DNA of 64,000 nt from Oceanisphaera litoralis (GTDB taxonomy: Bacteria > Pseudomonadota > Gammaproteobacteria > Enterobacterales > Aeromonadaceae): NCBI RefSeq assembly GCF_016907015.1, contig NZ_JAFBBE010000010.1:50353-114352 (forward strand), read 5' to 3'. The translations under genes were made by a program, and so were the position numbers. The notes beneath the pieces were generated by a model, which did not search any database, was not told where the DNA came from, and was given only the letters and a program-made list of their open reading frames with translations. Below, one piece after another: positions 8,879 through 17,726 of this stretch (positions are counted from its first letter, which is position 1; the number at the start of each line of letters is the position of its first letter).

Positions 8879-10681
8879 TTAGGCCAGGTTGACCAGAGGG
8901 TCGCCAACGGATACGGCATCGCCCTCTTTCACCAGTACATTCAGCACCTGACCGGCCCGGGCCGCCCGCACCTCGGTTTCCATCTTCATAGCTTCCAGGA
9001 TCAGCAGCACATCACCGGCGGCGACCTGAGTACCTGCCTTGGCGACCACCTTGAAGATATTACCGGCCAGCGGCGCCGGCACAGCTTCACCGGAGCCGGT
9101 CGCCGCTGGTGCGACTTGCGGGGCAGCAGCCACCGGGGCGGCGGTACTCCGGGCACCCTGTACGGCGCTGATGCTGCCGGCCGGACCCACTTCCACTTCA
9201 TAGAGCTGACCGTCGACCTTGACCGCATAGACTTCGGGGCTTCCCGCCGACTGGCTGGCAAGGGATGCGGGCGCCGCTGCCGGCTCGGGCTCGGTGCCCG
9301 GGGCCGGTTCAAAGGCGGAAGCATCGTCGCGATGACGAATAAACTTGAGGCCGATCTGCGGGAACAGGGCGTAGGTCAGTACATCATCCACCTCGTCGGT
9401 GGCGACCCGCAGCTGTTCTTCTCTCGCCAATGCCTGGAACTCAGCGGTCAGTTTTGCCAGCTCGTCGGTCAACAGATCCGCCGGGCGGCAGGTGATCGGC
9501 TCGGCGCCTTCCAGCACCCGCTGTTGCAGCTCGGCATTGACCGGGGCCGGGGCGGCGCCGTATTCGCCTTTCAGTACGCCGGCAGTTTCCTTGGTGATGC
9601 TCTTGTAGCGCTCGCCGGTCAGGACGTTGATCACCGCCTGGGTGCCGACAATCTGGGAGGTCGGCGTCACCAGCGGGATAAAGCCCAGATCCTCACGCAC
9701 CCGGGGAATTTCTTTCAGCACCTCGTCCATTCTGTCGGCCGCGCCCTGCTCTTTCAGCTGACCCTCCATGTTGGTGAGCATGCCACCCGGCACCTGAGAC
9801 AGCAGGATCCGGGAGTCGATCCCCTTGAGGCTGCCTTCGAATTTGGCGTACTTCTTGCGCACCTCGCGAAAATAGGCGGCAATCTCTTCCAGCTTGAGCA
9901 GATCCAGACCGGTATCGCGCTCTGAGCCCTCCACCATGGCCACCAGGGTCTCGGTGGGCGAATGACCATAGGTCATGCTCATCGACGAAATGGAGGCATC
10001 CAGGATGTCGATACCGGCATCGATGGCTTTCATGTGCGTCGGCAGGCTCAGGCCGGTGGTGGCATGGCAATGCAATGCCAGCGGCAGCTTGACCTCGGCC
10101 TTGATGCGCGTGATCAGCTTCTCGGCTTCATAGGGTTTGAGCAGTCCGGCCATGTCCTTGATGCAGATGGAATGACACCCCATGTCTTCCAGCTTTTTAG
10201 CCATGTCCACCCACATTTCCAGGGTGTGTACCGGGGACGTGGTATAGGAGATGGTACCCTGGGCATGACCTTCGACCGCCACCGTGGCCTTGATGGCGGT
10301 TTCCAGGTTGCGCACGTCGTTCATGGCATCGAAGATGCGGAACACATCCATGCCATTGGTACGGGCCCGCTCCACAAACTTGTACACCAGATCGTCGGCA
10401 TAATGACGGTAGCCCAGCAGGTTCTGGCCCCGCAGCAACATCTGCTGGGGGGTTTTCGGCATGGCTTTTTTCAGGGCACGCAGGCGTTCCCAGGGATCTT
10501 CGCCCAGATAACGAATGCAGGCATCGAAGGTGGCGCCTCCCCAGGTTTCCAGCGACCAGTAGCCGATGTCATCCAGCTTTTCGGCGATGGGCAGCATGTC
10601 TTCCAGGCGCAAACGGGTGGCAAGCAGAGATTGGTGCGCGTCACGCAACACCACATCGGTGATGGCAAGAGGTTTGGTCAT
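8879..10681 (-). CDS. oadA: Oxaloacetate decarboxylase, alpha subunit (carboxyltransferase plus biotin carrier)
   Basis: Transfers the carboxyl group of oxaloacetate to biotin. The N-terminal carboxyltransferase barrel starts [15 protein letters not shown] and includes the metal-ligand motif [10 protein letters not shown]; a PYC_OADA-type conserved domain follows. A flexible linker rich in Ala and Pro (about 450-525) leads to a biotinyl domain with the attachment site EAMKMETE. At 600 residues it matches the Na+-translocating enzyme. A biotin domain plus adjacent oadG and oadB exclude a pyruvate carboxylase subunit. The ATG at 10681 follows an AACGGAGC ribosome site. Confidence 0.96.
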   Translation of the reverse strand: MTKPLAITDVVLRDAHQSLLATRLRLEDMLPIAEKLDDIGYWSLETWGGATFDACIRYLGEDPWERLRALKKAMPKTPQQMLLRGQNLLGYRHYADDLVYKFVERARTNGMDVFRIFDAMNDVRNLETAIKATVAVEGHAQGTISYTTSPVHTLEMWVDMAKKLEDMGCHSICIKDMAGLLKPYEAEKLITRIKAEVKLPLALHCHATTGLSLPTHMKAIDAGIDILDASISSMSMTYGHSPTETLVAMVEGSERDTGLDLLKLEEIAAYFREVRKKYAKFEGSLKGIDSRILLSQVPGGMLTNMEGQLKEQGAADRMDEVLKEIPRVREDLGFIPLVTPTSQIVGTQAVINVLTGERYKSITKETAGVLKGEYGAAPAPVNAELQQRVLEGAEPITCRPADLLTDELAKLTAEFQALAREEQLRVATDEVDDVLTYALFPQIGLKFIRHRDDASAFEPAPGTEPEPAAAPASLASQSAGSPEVYAVKVDGQLYEVEVGPAGSISAVQGARSTAAPVAAAPQVAPAATGSGEAVPAPLAGNIFKVVAKAGTQVAAGDVLLILEAMKMETEVRAARAGQVLNVLVKEGDAVSVGDPLVNLA

Positions 10682-10746
10682 TTGACTAGCTCCGTTAAGT
10701 TTCGTTAAGTTCCGTTTTAGTCAGTTCGGTCGATGCCTTGCCTGAC

Positions 10747-10989
10747 TCAGTCTTTTTTATTGTTTTTGTATTGCTTGACGGCGGCGCCGATGGCGGCCAT
10801 TTTTTGTGGACTCAGGCCGTTGCCGGCGGGAGTCGCGGTGGCGGAAACCGGCATAGATGCCGGTTCGGCGGCAACCAGCGATAATACCTTGATGGCCAGG
10901 ATGGTGAGGGAGAGAAAGGCAAAGACAAACATCATGCCCAGCCCCATCAGTCCGGCGGCTTCAACTAGTTGAGAAGAGACGTTATTCAT
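10747..10989 (-). CDS. oadG: Oxaloacetate decarboxylase, gamma subunit
   Basis: An 80-residue protein with one N-terminal membrane span (LMGLGMMFVFAFLSLTILAIKVL) and a hydrophilic tail; the family's gamma subunit assembles the complex and binds Zn2+. It starts MNNVSSQLVEAAG with AAGGAG upstream, first in the operon oadGAB. A start at 11028 would add 13 residues without support. The C-terminus LSPQKMAAIGAAVKQY is typical of the family. Confidence 0.92.
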   Translation of the reverse strand: MNNVSSQLVEAAGLMGLGMMFVFAFLSLTILAIKVLSLVAAEPASMPVSATATPAGNGLSPQKMAAIGAAVKQYKNNKKD

Positions 10990-11246
10990 CAGCAGGCTCC
11001 TTGCTATCTGCGATCCGGTCACGAGCATACCCAGCTCGCACCTATATTGGCAATGTTACATGCTCAAAAATGTTGTAAAAATTACAAAAAAATATGTAAA
11101 AAGTGCAACTAATCACATTTAAAACCAAATATTAAATATAAATATTCAATATTTAAATTTTAACGGTGATTTATATACAAAAAAAGAAGGGTAGGCAAGG
11201 CCGGCGAAAAAGGGAATTCGGCAGGAAATCGATATGACAGACACAA
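10990..11246. promoter_or_regulatory. AT-rich leader upstream of oadGAB
   Basis: This 257-bp gap is strikingly AT-rich compared with its surroundings (long A/T runs at 11070-11170). It must hold the oadG promoter. AGTGC-N6-TCACA at about 11104-11119 is a weak match to a CRP site. I cannot fix the -10 and -35 boxes. Confidence 0.3.
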
Positions 11247-11271
11247 AAAAGCCGGCGCGGGGCCGGCTTTT
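11247..11271 (-). terminator. Intrinsic terminator of the tRNA operon
   Basis: Ten-bp arms AAAAGCCGGC / GCCGGCTTTT with a 5-base loop; on the minus strand a run of U follows. It lies 8 bp after the last tRNA-Arg. Confidence 0.88.
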
Positions 11272-11279
11272 CAATATGA

Positions 11280-11356
11280 TGGCGCATCCGGGAGGATTCG
11301 AACCTCCGACCGCTCGGTTCGTAGCCGAGTACTCTATCCAGCTGAGCTACGGATGC
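11280..11356 (-). tRNA. tRNA-Arg(ACG)
   Basis: A 77-nt gene with encoded CCA. Acceptor GCATCCG/CGGATGC, anticodon stem CTCGG/CCGAG around loop CTACGAA (anticodon ACG, wobble A to inosine expected), T-arm GGTTCGAATCC. The body matches E. coli tRNA-Arg(ACG). Last of six tRNAs. Confidence 0.98.
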
Positions 11357-11362
11357 GTTAAA

Positions 11363-11455
11363 TGGCGGTGAAGGAGGGATTCGAACCCTCGATGCGGGTA
11401 TAAGCCGCATACTCCCTTAGCAGGGGAGCGCCTTCAGCCTCTCGGCCACCTCACC
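11363..11455 (-). tRNA. tRNA-Ser(GCT)
   Basis: A 93-nt class II tRNA with a long variable arm, acceptor GGTGAGG pairing with CTTCACC (one G-U), anticodon loop CTGCTAA (GCT), encoded CCA. Equivalent to E. coli serV, which also lies next to csrA. Confidence 0.98.
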
Positions 11456-11530
11456 GTGTTTTCAGACAAACAACATATCAGACAAAAACACTATAAATGG
11501 AAAGACCGGCGCTTGGCCGGCCTTTCAATA

Positions 11531-11607
11531 TGGCGCATCCGGGAGGATTCGAACCTCCGACCGCTCGGTTCGTAGCCGAGTACTCTATCCAGCTGAGCTA
11601 CGGATGC
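11531..11607 (-). tRNA. tRNA-Arg(ACG)
   Basis: Appears identical over the 77-nt body to the other tRNA-Arg copies here; anticodon loop CTACGAA, encoded CCA. Confidence 0.98.
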
Positions 11608-11632
11608 ATTTTAAACTGTGGCAAGATTCAGA

Positions 11633-11709
11633 TGGCGCATCCGGGAGGATTCGAACCTCCGACCGCTCGGTTCGTAGCCGAGTACTCTATCCAGCTGAGC
11701 TACGGATGC
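11633..11709 (-). tRNA. tRNA-Arg(ACG)
   Basis: Same 77-nt sequence as the neighbouring tRNA-Arg genes, 25 bp from the previous copy; encoded CCA. Confidence 0.98.
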
Positions 11710-11763
11710 TTTTCTGAAACTTGTCTAACCTGGTACTACTTTCTAAATCTTACTTTCTAAATA

Positions 11764-11840
11764 TGGCGCATCCGGGAGGATTCGAACCTCCGACCGCTCG
11801 GTTCGTAGCCGAGTACTCTATCCAGCTGAGCTACGGATGC
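11764..11840 (-). tRNA. tRNA-Arg(ACG)
   Basis: Same 77-nt sequence as the other copies. Only 5 bp separate it from the upstream tRNA-Ser, a junction nearly identical to the Ser/Arg junction at 11357-11362. Confidence 0.98.
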
Positions 11841-11845
11841 GTAAA

Positions 11846-11938
11846 TGGCGGTGAAGGAGGGATTCGAACCCTCGATGCGGGTATAAGCCGCATACTCCCT
11901 TAGCAGGGGAGCGCCTTCAGCCTCTCGGCCACCTCACC
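11846..11938 (-). tRNA. tRNA-Ser(GCT), first gene of the tRNA operon
   Basis: A 93-nt class II tRNA that looks identical to the copy at 11363-11455, with anticodon GCT and encoded CCA. It directly follows the operon promoter. Confidence 0.98.
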
Positions 11939-11953
11939 GTGTTTGCGGGGCGT

Positions 11954-11981
11954 ATATTAACGTCAGGCCAAAATAAGTCAA
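11954..11981 (-). promoter_or_regulatory. Sigma-70 promoter of the tRNA operon with GC-rich discriminator
   Basis: On the minus strand TTGACT, a 16-bp spacer and TAATAT are followed by the GC-rich run ACGCCCCGC just before the expected start of transcription, about 10 nt upstream of tRNA-Ser. A GC-rich discriminator is the signature of promoters under stringent (ppGpp/DksA) control. Confidence 0.75.
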
Positions 11982-12073
11982 ACACTTTTCTCACCCGACT
12001 CCACCACCCGAACAATCTTTAAACACAATGAGTTGAAAGCAGCCAGAAGGAACAATAATCACCCCGGAATAGC

Positions 12074-12265
12074 TTAGTACTGGCTGTCTTCTGCGGTGCC
12101 TTTCTCGGCCTGTATCCGCATGTAAATCTCTTCACGGTGCACAGAGACTTCTTTCGGCGCATTGACGCCGATACGAACCTGGTTACCCTTAACACCTAGT
12201 ACGGTTACGGTGACTTCGTCACCAATCATCAGGGTTTCCCCTACTCGTCGAGTCAAAATCAGCAT
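12074..12265 (-). CDS. csrA: Carbon storage regulator CsrA
   Basis: Dimeric RNA-binding post-transcriptional regulator that binds GGA motifs in leader mRNAs. The 63-residue protein begins [12 protein letters not shown] and retains the RNA-contact residues L4, R6 and R44 (in SVHREEIY). AGGAG precedes the ATG. It lies between alaS and the serine/arginine tRNA genes, the same context as in E. coli. Confidence 0.98.
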
Positions 12266-12382
12266 CTGGCTGCTCCTGTGTGCGCTATGTAATAGTCGAA
12301 AATGTTACTTATTATCCGATAAAGGTATTCAAAAACCTAGCTTTTCCCCAATTAACAGATGGGGTGCCGTTATTTCCAAATC

Positions 12383-12409
12383 AAGAGGCCTGTCGATGAC
12401 AGGCCTCTT
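12383..12409 (-). terminator. Hairpin terminator downstream of alaS
   Basis: Perfect 12-bp arms AAGAGGCCTGTC / GACAGGCCTCTT with a 3-base loop, 48 bp after the alaS stop. The minus-strand trailer is GATTTGG, so the U-tract is modest; the plus-strand side reads CTTTTATT. Confidence 0.7.
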
Positions 12410-12456
12410 TTATTGCCACTTACTTTCCACAGCGACGTATTTTCAACCTTTTGACA

Positions 12457-15081
12457 TTATAGCCGTTCTGTCAGCCAGGGAGTGACGGAAGCCAGCGCCG
12501 CCGGCAGCCGGGCCGGTTCGGTGCCACCGGCCTGAGCCATATCCGGTCGACCGCCGCCCTTGCCGCCCACCTGCTGGGCCACCAGGTTCACCAGTTCACC
12601 GGCCTTGACCTTACCGGTCAGATCCTTGGTCACGCCGGCAATCAGGCTGACCTTGCCCTCGGTCACGGTAGCCAGTACCACAATACCGGATTGCAGCTTG
12701 ACCTTGAGATCGTCCAGAGAGCCGCGTAGCGACTTGCTGTCGACCCCTTCCAGGTTGGCCACCAGCACCTTGGTGCCCTTCACCTCGATAACCTGATCCA
12801 GCAGCGCCGTGCCCGCGTGCGCGGTCAGCTTGGCCTTGAGCTGTTCGATTTCCTTTTCGAGCTGACGGCTGCGATCCAGCACCTGCCGCACCTTGTCCGA
12901 GACCGAGAACAGATCGCCCTTTACCAGACTGGCCGTCTGGGCCAGTTCCTGATTCAGCTGATACAGATAGGCCTGGGCCGCCTCACCGGTCACCGCTTCG
13001 ATGCGACGAATCCCGGCGGCAATGCCGCTTTCGGACAGGATCTTGAACAGGCCGATATCGCCGGTACGCTGTACGTGAGTACCACCGCACAATTCGGTGG
13101 AGGCATCGCCCATCGAGACTACGCGCACTTCATCGTCGTATTTCTCGCCGAACAGTGCCATGGCGCCGGCCTCCTTGGCAGAGTCCAGATCCATCAGCCG
13201 GGTAGAGACTTCGTGATTGGCACGGATCTCCTTGTTGACCATGTCTTCGATTTCGCGAATTTCCTGCGCCGTCATGGCTTCCAGATGCGAGAAGTCGAAA
13301 CGCAGACGATCGGGTCCCACCAGCGACCCCTTCTGAATGACGTGGTCGCCCAGCAGCTTGCGCAGACAATCATGCATCAGGTGGGTGACCGAGTGGTTGA
13401 GCGCCGTGGCCTGACGTCGATAGCTGTCTACCGCCGCGGTGACCGCCTCCCCCACTTCCAGGGTGCCCAGCTCCAGCTGGCCCAGGTGCAGAATACCGTT
13501 ACCGGCCTTCTGGGTATCCCTGACCACGAAGAGGCCGTCATCCAGCTTGATCACGCCGGTATCACCGACCTGACCACCGGACTCCGCGTAGAAGGGGGTC
13601 TTGTCCAGCACCAGGGCGCCTTCTTCACCCGCAATCAGGGCAGACACCGGCTCGCCGTCCTTGAACAGCGCCGTCACCCTGGCCGACTCGGCCAGGTGCT
13701 GGTAACCGGTGAAGTCGGTCTCGCCCTCCACCTTGATCACCCGGGAATAGTCCACACCGAAGTTGGAGGCTTCCTTGGCCCGCTCCCGCTGCTGCTGCAT
13801 CAGGATTTCGAAACCGGCTTCATCGATGCTCAGCTCGCGGTCGCGCAGTACATCGGCAGTCAGATCCGCCGGAAAACCATAGGTATCGTACAGCTTGAAC
13901 ACCACCTCGCCCGGCAGCACCCTGGCGTCGCCCAGCTCAGCGATGGCATCTTCCAGCAGTTGCAGACCGCGGCCCAGGGTACGGGCAAACTGCTCTTCTT
14001 CCAGCCGCAGCACCTTCTCGATAATGGCGCGCTGGGTGTTCAGCTCCGGATAGGCATCGGCCATCTGCTCGCACAGGGCACCCACCAGGGTATGGAAGAA
14101 GGACTGCTCGGCACCCAGCTTGCGACCATGGCGCACAGCGCGACGAATGATACGGCGCAACACATAGCCCCGACCTTCGTTGGACGGCATGACACCATCG
14201 GCGATCAGGAAAGAGCAGGAACGGATATGGTCGGCGATGACCCGCAGCGACTTGTTGTCCAGATCCTCCGTGCCCACGGCCTTGGCCGCCGCCTTGATCA
14301 GGGCCTGGAACAGGTCGATTTCGTAGTTGGAATGAACGCCCTGCAGTATGGTGGCAATACGCTCCAGTCCCATGCCGGTGTCAACCGACGGCTTGGGCAG
14401 CGGCTCCATGGTACCATCCGCATGGCGGTTGAATTGCATGAACACCAGGTTCCAGATCTCGATATAGCGATCACCGTCTTCTTCCGGGCTGCCGGGAGGG
14501 CCGCCCCAGATGTGCTCGCCGTGATCGAAGAAAATTTCGGTACAGGGGCCGCAGGGGCCGGTATCGCCCATGGTCCAGAAGTTGTCGGACGCATACTCGG
14601 CGCCCTTGTTGTCGCCGATGCGCACTATGCGCTCGACCGGTACGCCGACCTGCTTCGACCAGATGTCGAAGGCCTCGTCGTCGGTGGCGTACACGGTTAC
14701 CCACAGTTTCTCTTTGGGCAGCTTGACCACCTCGGTCAGAAATTCCCAGGCGAAGCGGATGGCATCCTGCTTGAAGTAGTCACCAAAACTGAAGTTACCC
14801 AGCATTTCGAAAAACGTATGGTGACGCGCGGTATAACCCACATTCTCCAGATCGTTGTGCTTGCCGCCGGCGCGCACGCAACGCTGTGAGCTGGTGGCCC
14901 GGTTGTAGGCCCGCTGCTCCAGTCCCAGGAACAGCTCCTTGAACTGGTTCATGCCGGCATTGGTAAACAGCAGGGTCGGGTCGTTGTGGGGAACCAGCGA
15001 GCTGGATGCCACCACCTGGTGGCCCTGCTGGCGGAAATACTCGAGAAACGCAGTGCGTAACTCAGATGTGGTCATCTGCAT
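12457..15081 (-). CDS. alaS: Alanyl-tRNA synthetase
   Basis: Class II synthetase charging tRNA-Ala, with an editing domain that removes mischarged Ser or Gly. The 874-residue protein shows the N-terminal catalytic domain ([10 protein letters not shown]; motif 3 region GMGLERIA), the editing-site zinc motif [12 protein letters not shown] and [13 protein letters not shown], and the C-terminal C-Ala domain ending [16 protein letters not shown] precedes the ATG at 15081; an ATG two codons later is an equal alternative. The recX-alaS-csrA order is conserved in related bacteria. Confidence 0.98.
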   Translation of the reverse strand: MQMTTSELRTAFLEYFRQQGHQVVASSSLVPHNDPTLLFTNAGMNQFKELFLGLEQRAYNRATSSQRCVRAGGKHNDLENVGYTARHHTFFEMLGNFSFGDYFKQDAIRFAWEFLTEVVKLPKEKLWVTVYATDDEAFDIWSKQVGVPVERIVRIGDNKGAEYASDNFWTMGDTGPCGPCTEIFFDHGEHIWGGPPGSPEEDGDRYIEIWNLVFMQFNRHADGTMEPLPKPSVDTGMGLERIATILQGVHSNYEIDLFQALIKAAAKAVGTEDLDNKSLRVIADHIRSCSFLIADGVMPSNEGRGYVLRRIIRRAVRHGRKLGAEQSFFHTLVGALCEQMADAYPELNTQRAIIEKVLRLEEEQFARTLGRGLQLLEDAIAELGDARVLPGEVVFKLYDTYGFPADLTADVLRDRELSIDEAGFEILMQQQRERAKEASNFGVDYSRVIKVEGETDFTGYQHLAESARVTALFKDGEPVSALIAGEEGALVLDKTPFYAESGGQVGDTGVIKLDDGLFVVRDTQKAGNGILHLGQLELGTLEVGEAVTAAVDSYRRQATALNHSVTHLMHDCLRKLLGDHVIQKGSLVGPDRLRFDFSHLEAMTAQEIREIEDMVNKEIRANHEVSTRLMDLDSAKEAGAMALFGEKYDDEVRVVSMGDASTELCGGTHVQRTGDIGLFKILSESGIAAGIRRIEAVTGEAAQAYLYQLNQELAQTASLVKGDLFSVSDKVRQVLDRSRQLEKEIEQLKAKLTAHAGTALLDQVIEVKGTKVLVANLEGVDSKSLRGSLDDLKVKLQSGIVVLATVTEGKVSLIAGVTKDLTGKVKAGELVNLVAQQVGGKGGGRPDMAQAGGTEPARLPAALASVTPWLTERL

Positions 15082-15185
15082 GGATAATCCTGTTCTATTG
15101 CTGGGTTCATAGGCGTTAACCCGGATAATTTAAAAGGTATCCGGGCCAATGTAAAACGCGCCTTGCAGCGGCGGGGCAGAAAGGG

Positions 15186-15647
15186 CTACTCCGGCGGGGT
15201 CTCCAGGGCGTAGCGAATATGGTCTGAAGTGAAGCCCCGGCTCTGCAGATAACGCATGCGCCTTGCTTTTTCCTTGATATCCAGCCGCTCGGCAAAGGCG
15301 AAGCGAGACCGGTAGCAGGCCAGCGCCAGCTCGAACCAGTCGGGTGCTTCTTCTTCCAGCGCCTGCTCGATATCGGCCTGGGTCACGCCCTTGCGCTGCA
15401 ACTCGACACGAATACGCAGCGGGCCATGCTTCCTGAAGATATGCTGGCGCACCTGCACGGTGGCATAACGGCGGTCGGCCAGCCATTGCTGCTGCTCCAG
15501 TTTATCCAGCGCCAGCTCGATAAGCTCGGCATCAAACTGCCGTTGACGAAGTTTCTGGGCCAGCTCGCGGCGGCTGTGATCCCGGCGGGACAACAACCGG
15601 AGGGCGCAATCCCACAGTTGCTGGGGAGTAAGTGGTGGTTCCATCAT
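15186..15647 (-). CDS. recX: Regulatory protein RecX
   Basis: Inhibits RecA filament growth and limits recombination. The 153-residue protein consists of three-helix RecX repeats, with signatures RRDHSRRELAQKLRQR, WLADRRYATVQVRQ and LQSRGFTSDHIRYAL. It lies 71 bp downstream of recA, separated by an intrinsic terminator, so it is probably made by readthrough of recA transcripts, as known for E. coli recX. Start at 15647, with a second ATG immediately after. Confidence 0.93.
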   Translation of the reverse strand: MMEPPLTPQQLWDCALRLLSRRDHSRRELAQKLRQRQFDAELIELALDKLEQQQWLADRRYATVQVRQHIFRKHGPLRIRVELQRKGVTQADIEQALEEEAPDWFELALACYRSRFAFAERLDIKEKARRMRYLQSRGFTSDHIRYALETPPE

Positions 15648-15693
15648 GTTCTGCTAAAACAAATACCAATAAAACAAATACCAATAAAACAAA

Positions 15694-15712
15694 GGCCGGG
15701 CATTGCCCGGCC
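15694..15712 (-). terminator. Intrinsic terminator between recA and recX
   Basis: Perfect 8-bp arms GGCCGGGC / GCCCGGCC around a 3-base loop, followed on the minus strand by TTTGTTTTATT. The trailer itself contains a roughly 17-bp tandem duplication (AATACCAATAAAACA units). Confidence 0.85.
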
Positions 15713-15718
15713 TCTTGA

Positions 15719-16789
15719 TTAAAACTCTTCGTTATTGCCCGGGCCGTCCAGCTCGGCCAGCGCCTCGCCTTTGGCTGCCGCTTCATCTTTGGCCGAACCC
15801 GGCGCCAGCAACAGCATTTCGCGCAGCAGGCGCTCGATTTCATCGGAGATGTCTTTATGCTCCAGCAGGTATTTCATCGAGTTGGCCTTGCCCTGGCCTA
15901 TCTTGTTGCCTTTGTAGCTGTACCAGGCACCGGCTTTTTCTACCAGCTTGTGCTTGACGCCCAGCTCGATCAGCTCGCCTTCCTTGGAGATACCGGCACC
16001 GTAGACGATCTGGAACTCGGCCTGCTTGAACGGCGGCGCTACCTTGTTCTTGACCACCTTGACCCGGGTTTCGTTGCCGATGACTTCGTCACCTTCCTTG
16101 ATGGCACCGATACGACGGATGTCGAGACGTACCGAGGCGTAGAACTTGAGCGCGTTGCCACCCGTGGTGGTTTCGGGGCTGCCGAACATGACGCCGATCT
16201 TCATGCGGATCTGGTTGATGAAGATCACCAGGCAGTTGGCGCTCTTGATGTTACCGGTCAGCTTGCGCAGCGCCTGGGACATGAGACGCGCCTGGAGACC
16301 CACGTGGGAGTCGCCCATTTCGCCTTCGATTTCGGCGCGCGGCGTCAGGGCCGCGACCGAGTCGACGATGATGACGTCGACGGCACCGGAGCGCACCAGC
16401 ATGTCGCAGATTTCCAGCGCCTGCTCACCGGTATCCGGCTGGGACACCAGCAAATCGTCGACGTTGACGCCCAGCTTGCCCGCATACTGCGGATCCAGCG
16501 CGTGCTCCGCATCCACGAAGGCACAGACCTTGCCGGCCCGCTGGGCTTCGGCAATCACCTGCAGGGTCAGGGTGGTTTTACCGGAGGACTCGGGGCCATA
16601 GATCTCGACAATACGACCGGTGGGCAGACCGCCGATACCGAGTGCGATATCCAGCGACAGGGAGCCAGTAGAAATGGACTCGATATTCAACGCCTTGTTG
16701 TCGCCCAGTCGCATGATAGAGCCTTTGCCAAATTGTTTTTCAATCTGACCCAGGGCCGCGGCCAAGGCTTTTTCTTTGTTCTGATCCAT
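15719..16789 (-). CDS. recA: Recombinase RecA
   Basis: ATP-dependent strand-exchange recombinase and LexA co-protease. The 356-residue protein has Walker A GPESSGKT (65-72), Walker [11 protein letters not shown], the [21 protein letters not shown]2-region signature and an acidic C-terminal tail. The ATG at 16789 follows AGGAG and the known N-terminus [13 protein letters not shown] LexA-type operator overlaps its promoter. Confidence 0.99.
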   Translation of the reverse strand: MDQNKEKALAAALGQIEKQFGKGSIMRLGDNKALNIESISTGSLSLDIALGIGGLPTGRIVEIYGPESSGKTTLTLQVIAEAQRAGKVCAFVDAEHALDPQYAGKLGVNVDDLLVSQPDTGEQALEICDMLVRSGAVDVIIVDSVAALTPRAEIEGEMGDSHVGLQARLMSQALRKLTGNIKSANCLVIFINQIRMKIGVMFGSPETTTGGNALKFYASVRLDIRRIGAIKEGDEVIGNETRVKVVKNKVAPPFKQAEFQIVYGAGISKEGELIELGVKHKLVEKAGAWYSYKGNKIGQGKANSMKYLLEHKDISDEIERLLREMLLLAPGSAKDEAAAKGEALAELDGPGNNEEF

Positions 16790-16835
16790 GAGGAGCTCCG
16801 CTGATTAAGCTAATGCGTCGAAAAATATAAGATTG

Positions 16836-16863
16836 AGTATACTGGTTATTCGTACAGTATCAA
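16836..16863 (-). promoter_or_regulatory. recA promoter with embedded LexA (SOS) operator
   Basis: Minus strand: -35 TTGATA, a 16-bp spacer, -10 TATACT. The operator TACTGTACGAATAACCAGTA (16840-16859) fills the spacer and part of the -10, as in E. coli recA. Its core reads CTGT-N8-CCAG instead of CTGT-N8-ACAG, one mismatch in the downstream half. The -35 abuts the pncC stop codon. Confidence 0.85.
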
Positions 16864-17354
16864 GCCCGGGGCTTGTCCACCAGCGCCAGGCATTCCTGCA
16901 GCGCCGCCGCTATGGTTTGCCGGCGCACACTCAGGCGGTCGCCCTCGAGCTGCAGCAGGCGGCAATGGGTTTTATCCTCCGCCGCCAGGTGACAGGCCAG
17001 CCAGACGGTGCCGACCGGTTTTTCCGGGCTGCCGCCATCGGGGCCGGCCACACCACTGACCGCCACCCCGAGCGAGTCGCCGCCGGCGGCACAGGCGCCC
17101 TTGGCCATGGCGATGACCACCGCCTCGCTGACGGCACCGTCACGCTCGATAAGCGCGGGATCGACGCCCAGCATCTCGCTCTTGGCCGCATTGGAGTAGG
17201 TGACAAAGCCCCGCTCGAACCAGGCCGAACTGCCAGCAATATCGGTGATGGTACAGGCTATGCCGCCGCCGGTACAGGATTCGGCCGTGGTCACCGTCAG
17301 CCCGCGACTCAGCAAGGCATCACCCAGTTGTTGTGCCAGTGTCGTCAGATTCAA
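16860..17354 (-). CDS. pncC: Nicotinamide-nucleotide amidase (PncC, CinA C-terminal type)
   Basis: Deamidates nicotinamide mononucleotide to nicotinic acid mononucleotide in NAD recycling. The protein shows the amidase signatures TVTTAESCTGG, DIAGSSAWFERGFVTYSNAAK and SGVAGPDGGSPEKPVGTVW; it lacks the COG1058 domain of full-length CinA. I prefer the TTG at 17354 because a GGGGAGGG ribosome site sits 4 nt upstream and the length (164) matches E. coli PncC; ATGs at 17372 and 17423 are in frame but have no ribosome site. pncC-recA-recX is a conserved neighbourhood. Confidence 0.9.
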   Translation of the reverse strand: MNLTTLAQQLGDALLSRGLTVTTAESCTGGGIACTITDIAGSSAWFERGFVTYSNAAKSEMLGVDPALIERDGAVSEAVVIAMAKGACAAGGDSLGVAVSGVAGPDGGSPEKPVGTVWLACHLAAEDKTHCRLLQLEGDRLSVRRQTIAAALQECLALVDKPRA

Positions 17355-17451
17355 AGCGCCCTCCCCGGTCATCCATTGCTGCAAACAGACGGTTATTATG
17401 CCGATACGGGGCGGCATCGCCAACGGCTATCGACGTTCTGTCAGTGAACCT

Positions 17452-17664
17452 TTATCCGTTCAGGCCGCCGGTTACCCCCTGCCACAACACCACCAGCGCC
17501 GACAGGGCGGAAATCCGCAGTATTGCCGGCCGGGCGCTGTCTTTCTGAACGACCTTTTCAAGCCGCCGCGACAGCCAGAAGCCCAACAATACCCCGGGCA
17601 TCATCTTCAGGATCATGTGTTTAGGCCAGGATACTGGTATGATTCCGCCCCGGCAGCGAGTCAT
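17452..17664 (-). pseudogene. Short hydrophobic ORF, possible 3' remnant of a TauE/SafE-type permease
   Basis: A 70-codon frame in the 372-bp gap between pncC and mutS. Its residues from MMPGVLLGFWLSRRL through ISALSALVVLWQGV look like the last two membrane helices of TauE/SafE exporters, judged by eye. If so, the N-terminal three quarters is missing and replaced by the mutS upstream region. It could also be a chance frame; no ribosome site is evident. The rest of the gap shows nothing but the mutS leader. Confidence 0.3.
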
Positions 17665-17726
17665 GCTTCGCTCGCCTCACCGTTTTCAGAAACAGTCTCA
17701 TAAAGATATAAGGTATTGATTTAGCT

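Noticed and set aside
11497..11903. Short plus-strand frames with repeated [17 protein letters not shown] segments
   Set aside because: They are the reverse complements of tRNA-Arg genes translated; the repeated peptide is the repeated tRNA.
12817..14889. A 690-codon plus-strand frame antisense to alaS
   Set aside because: No domain or ribosome site; alaS accounts for the sequence.
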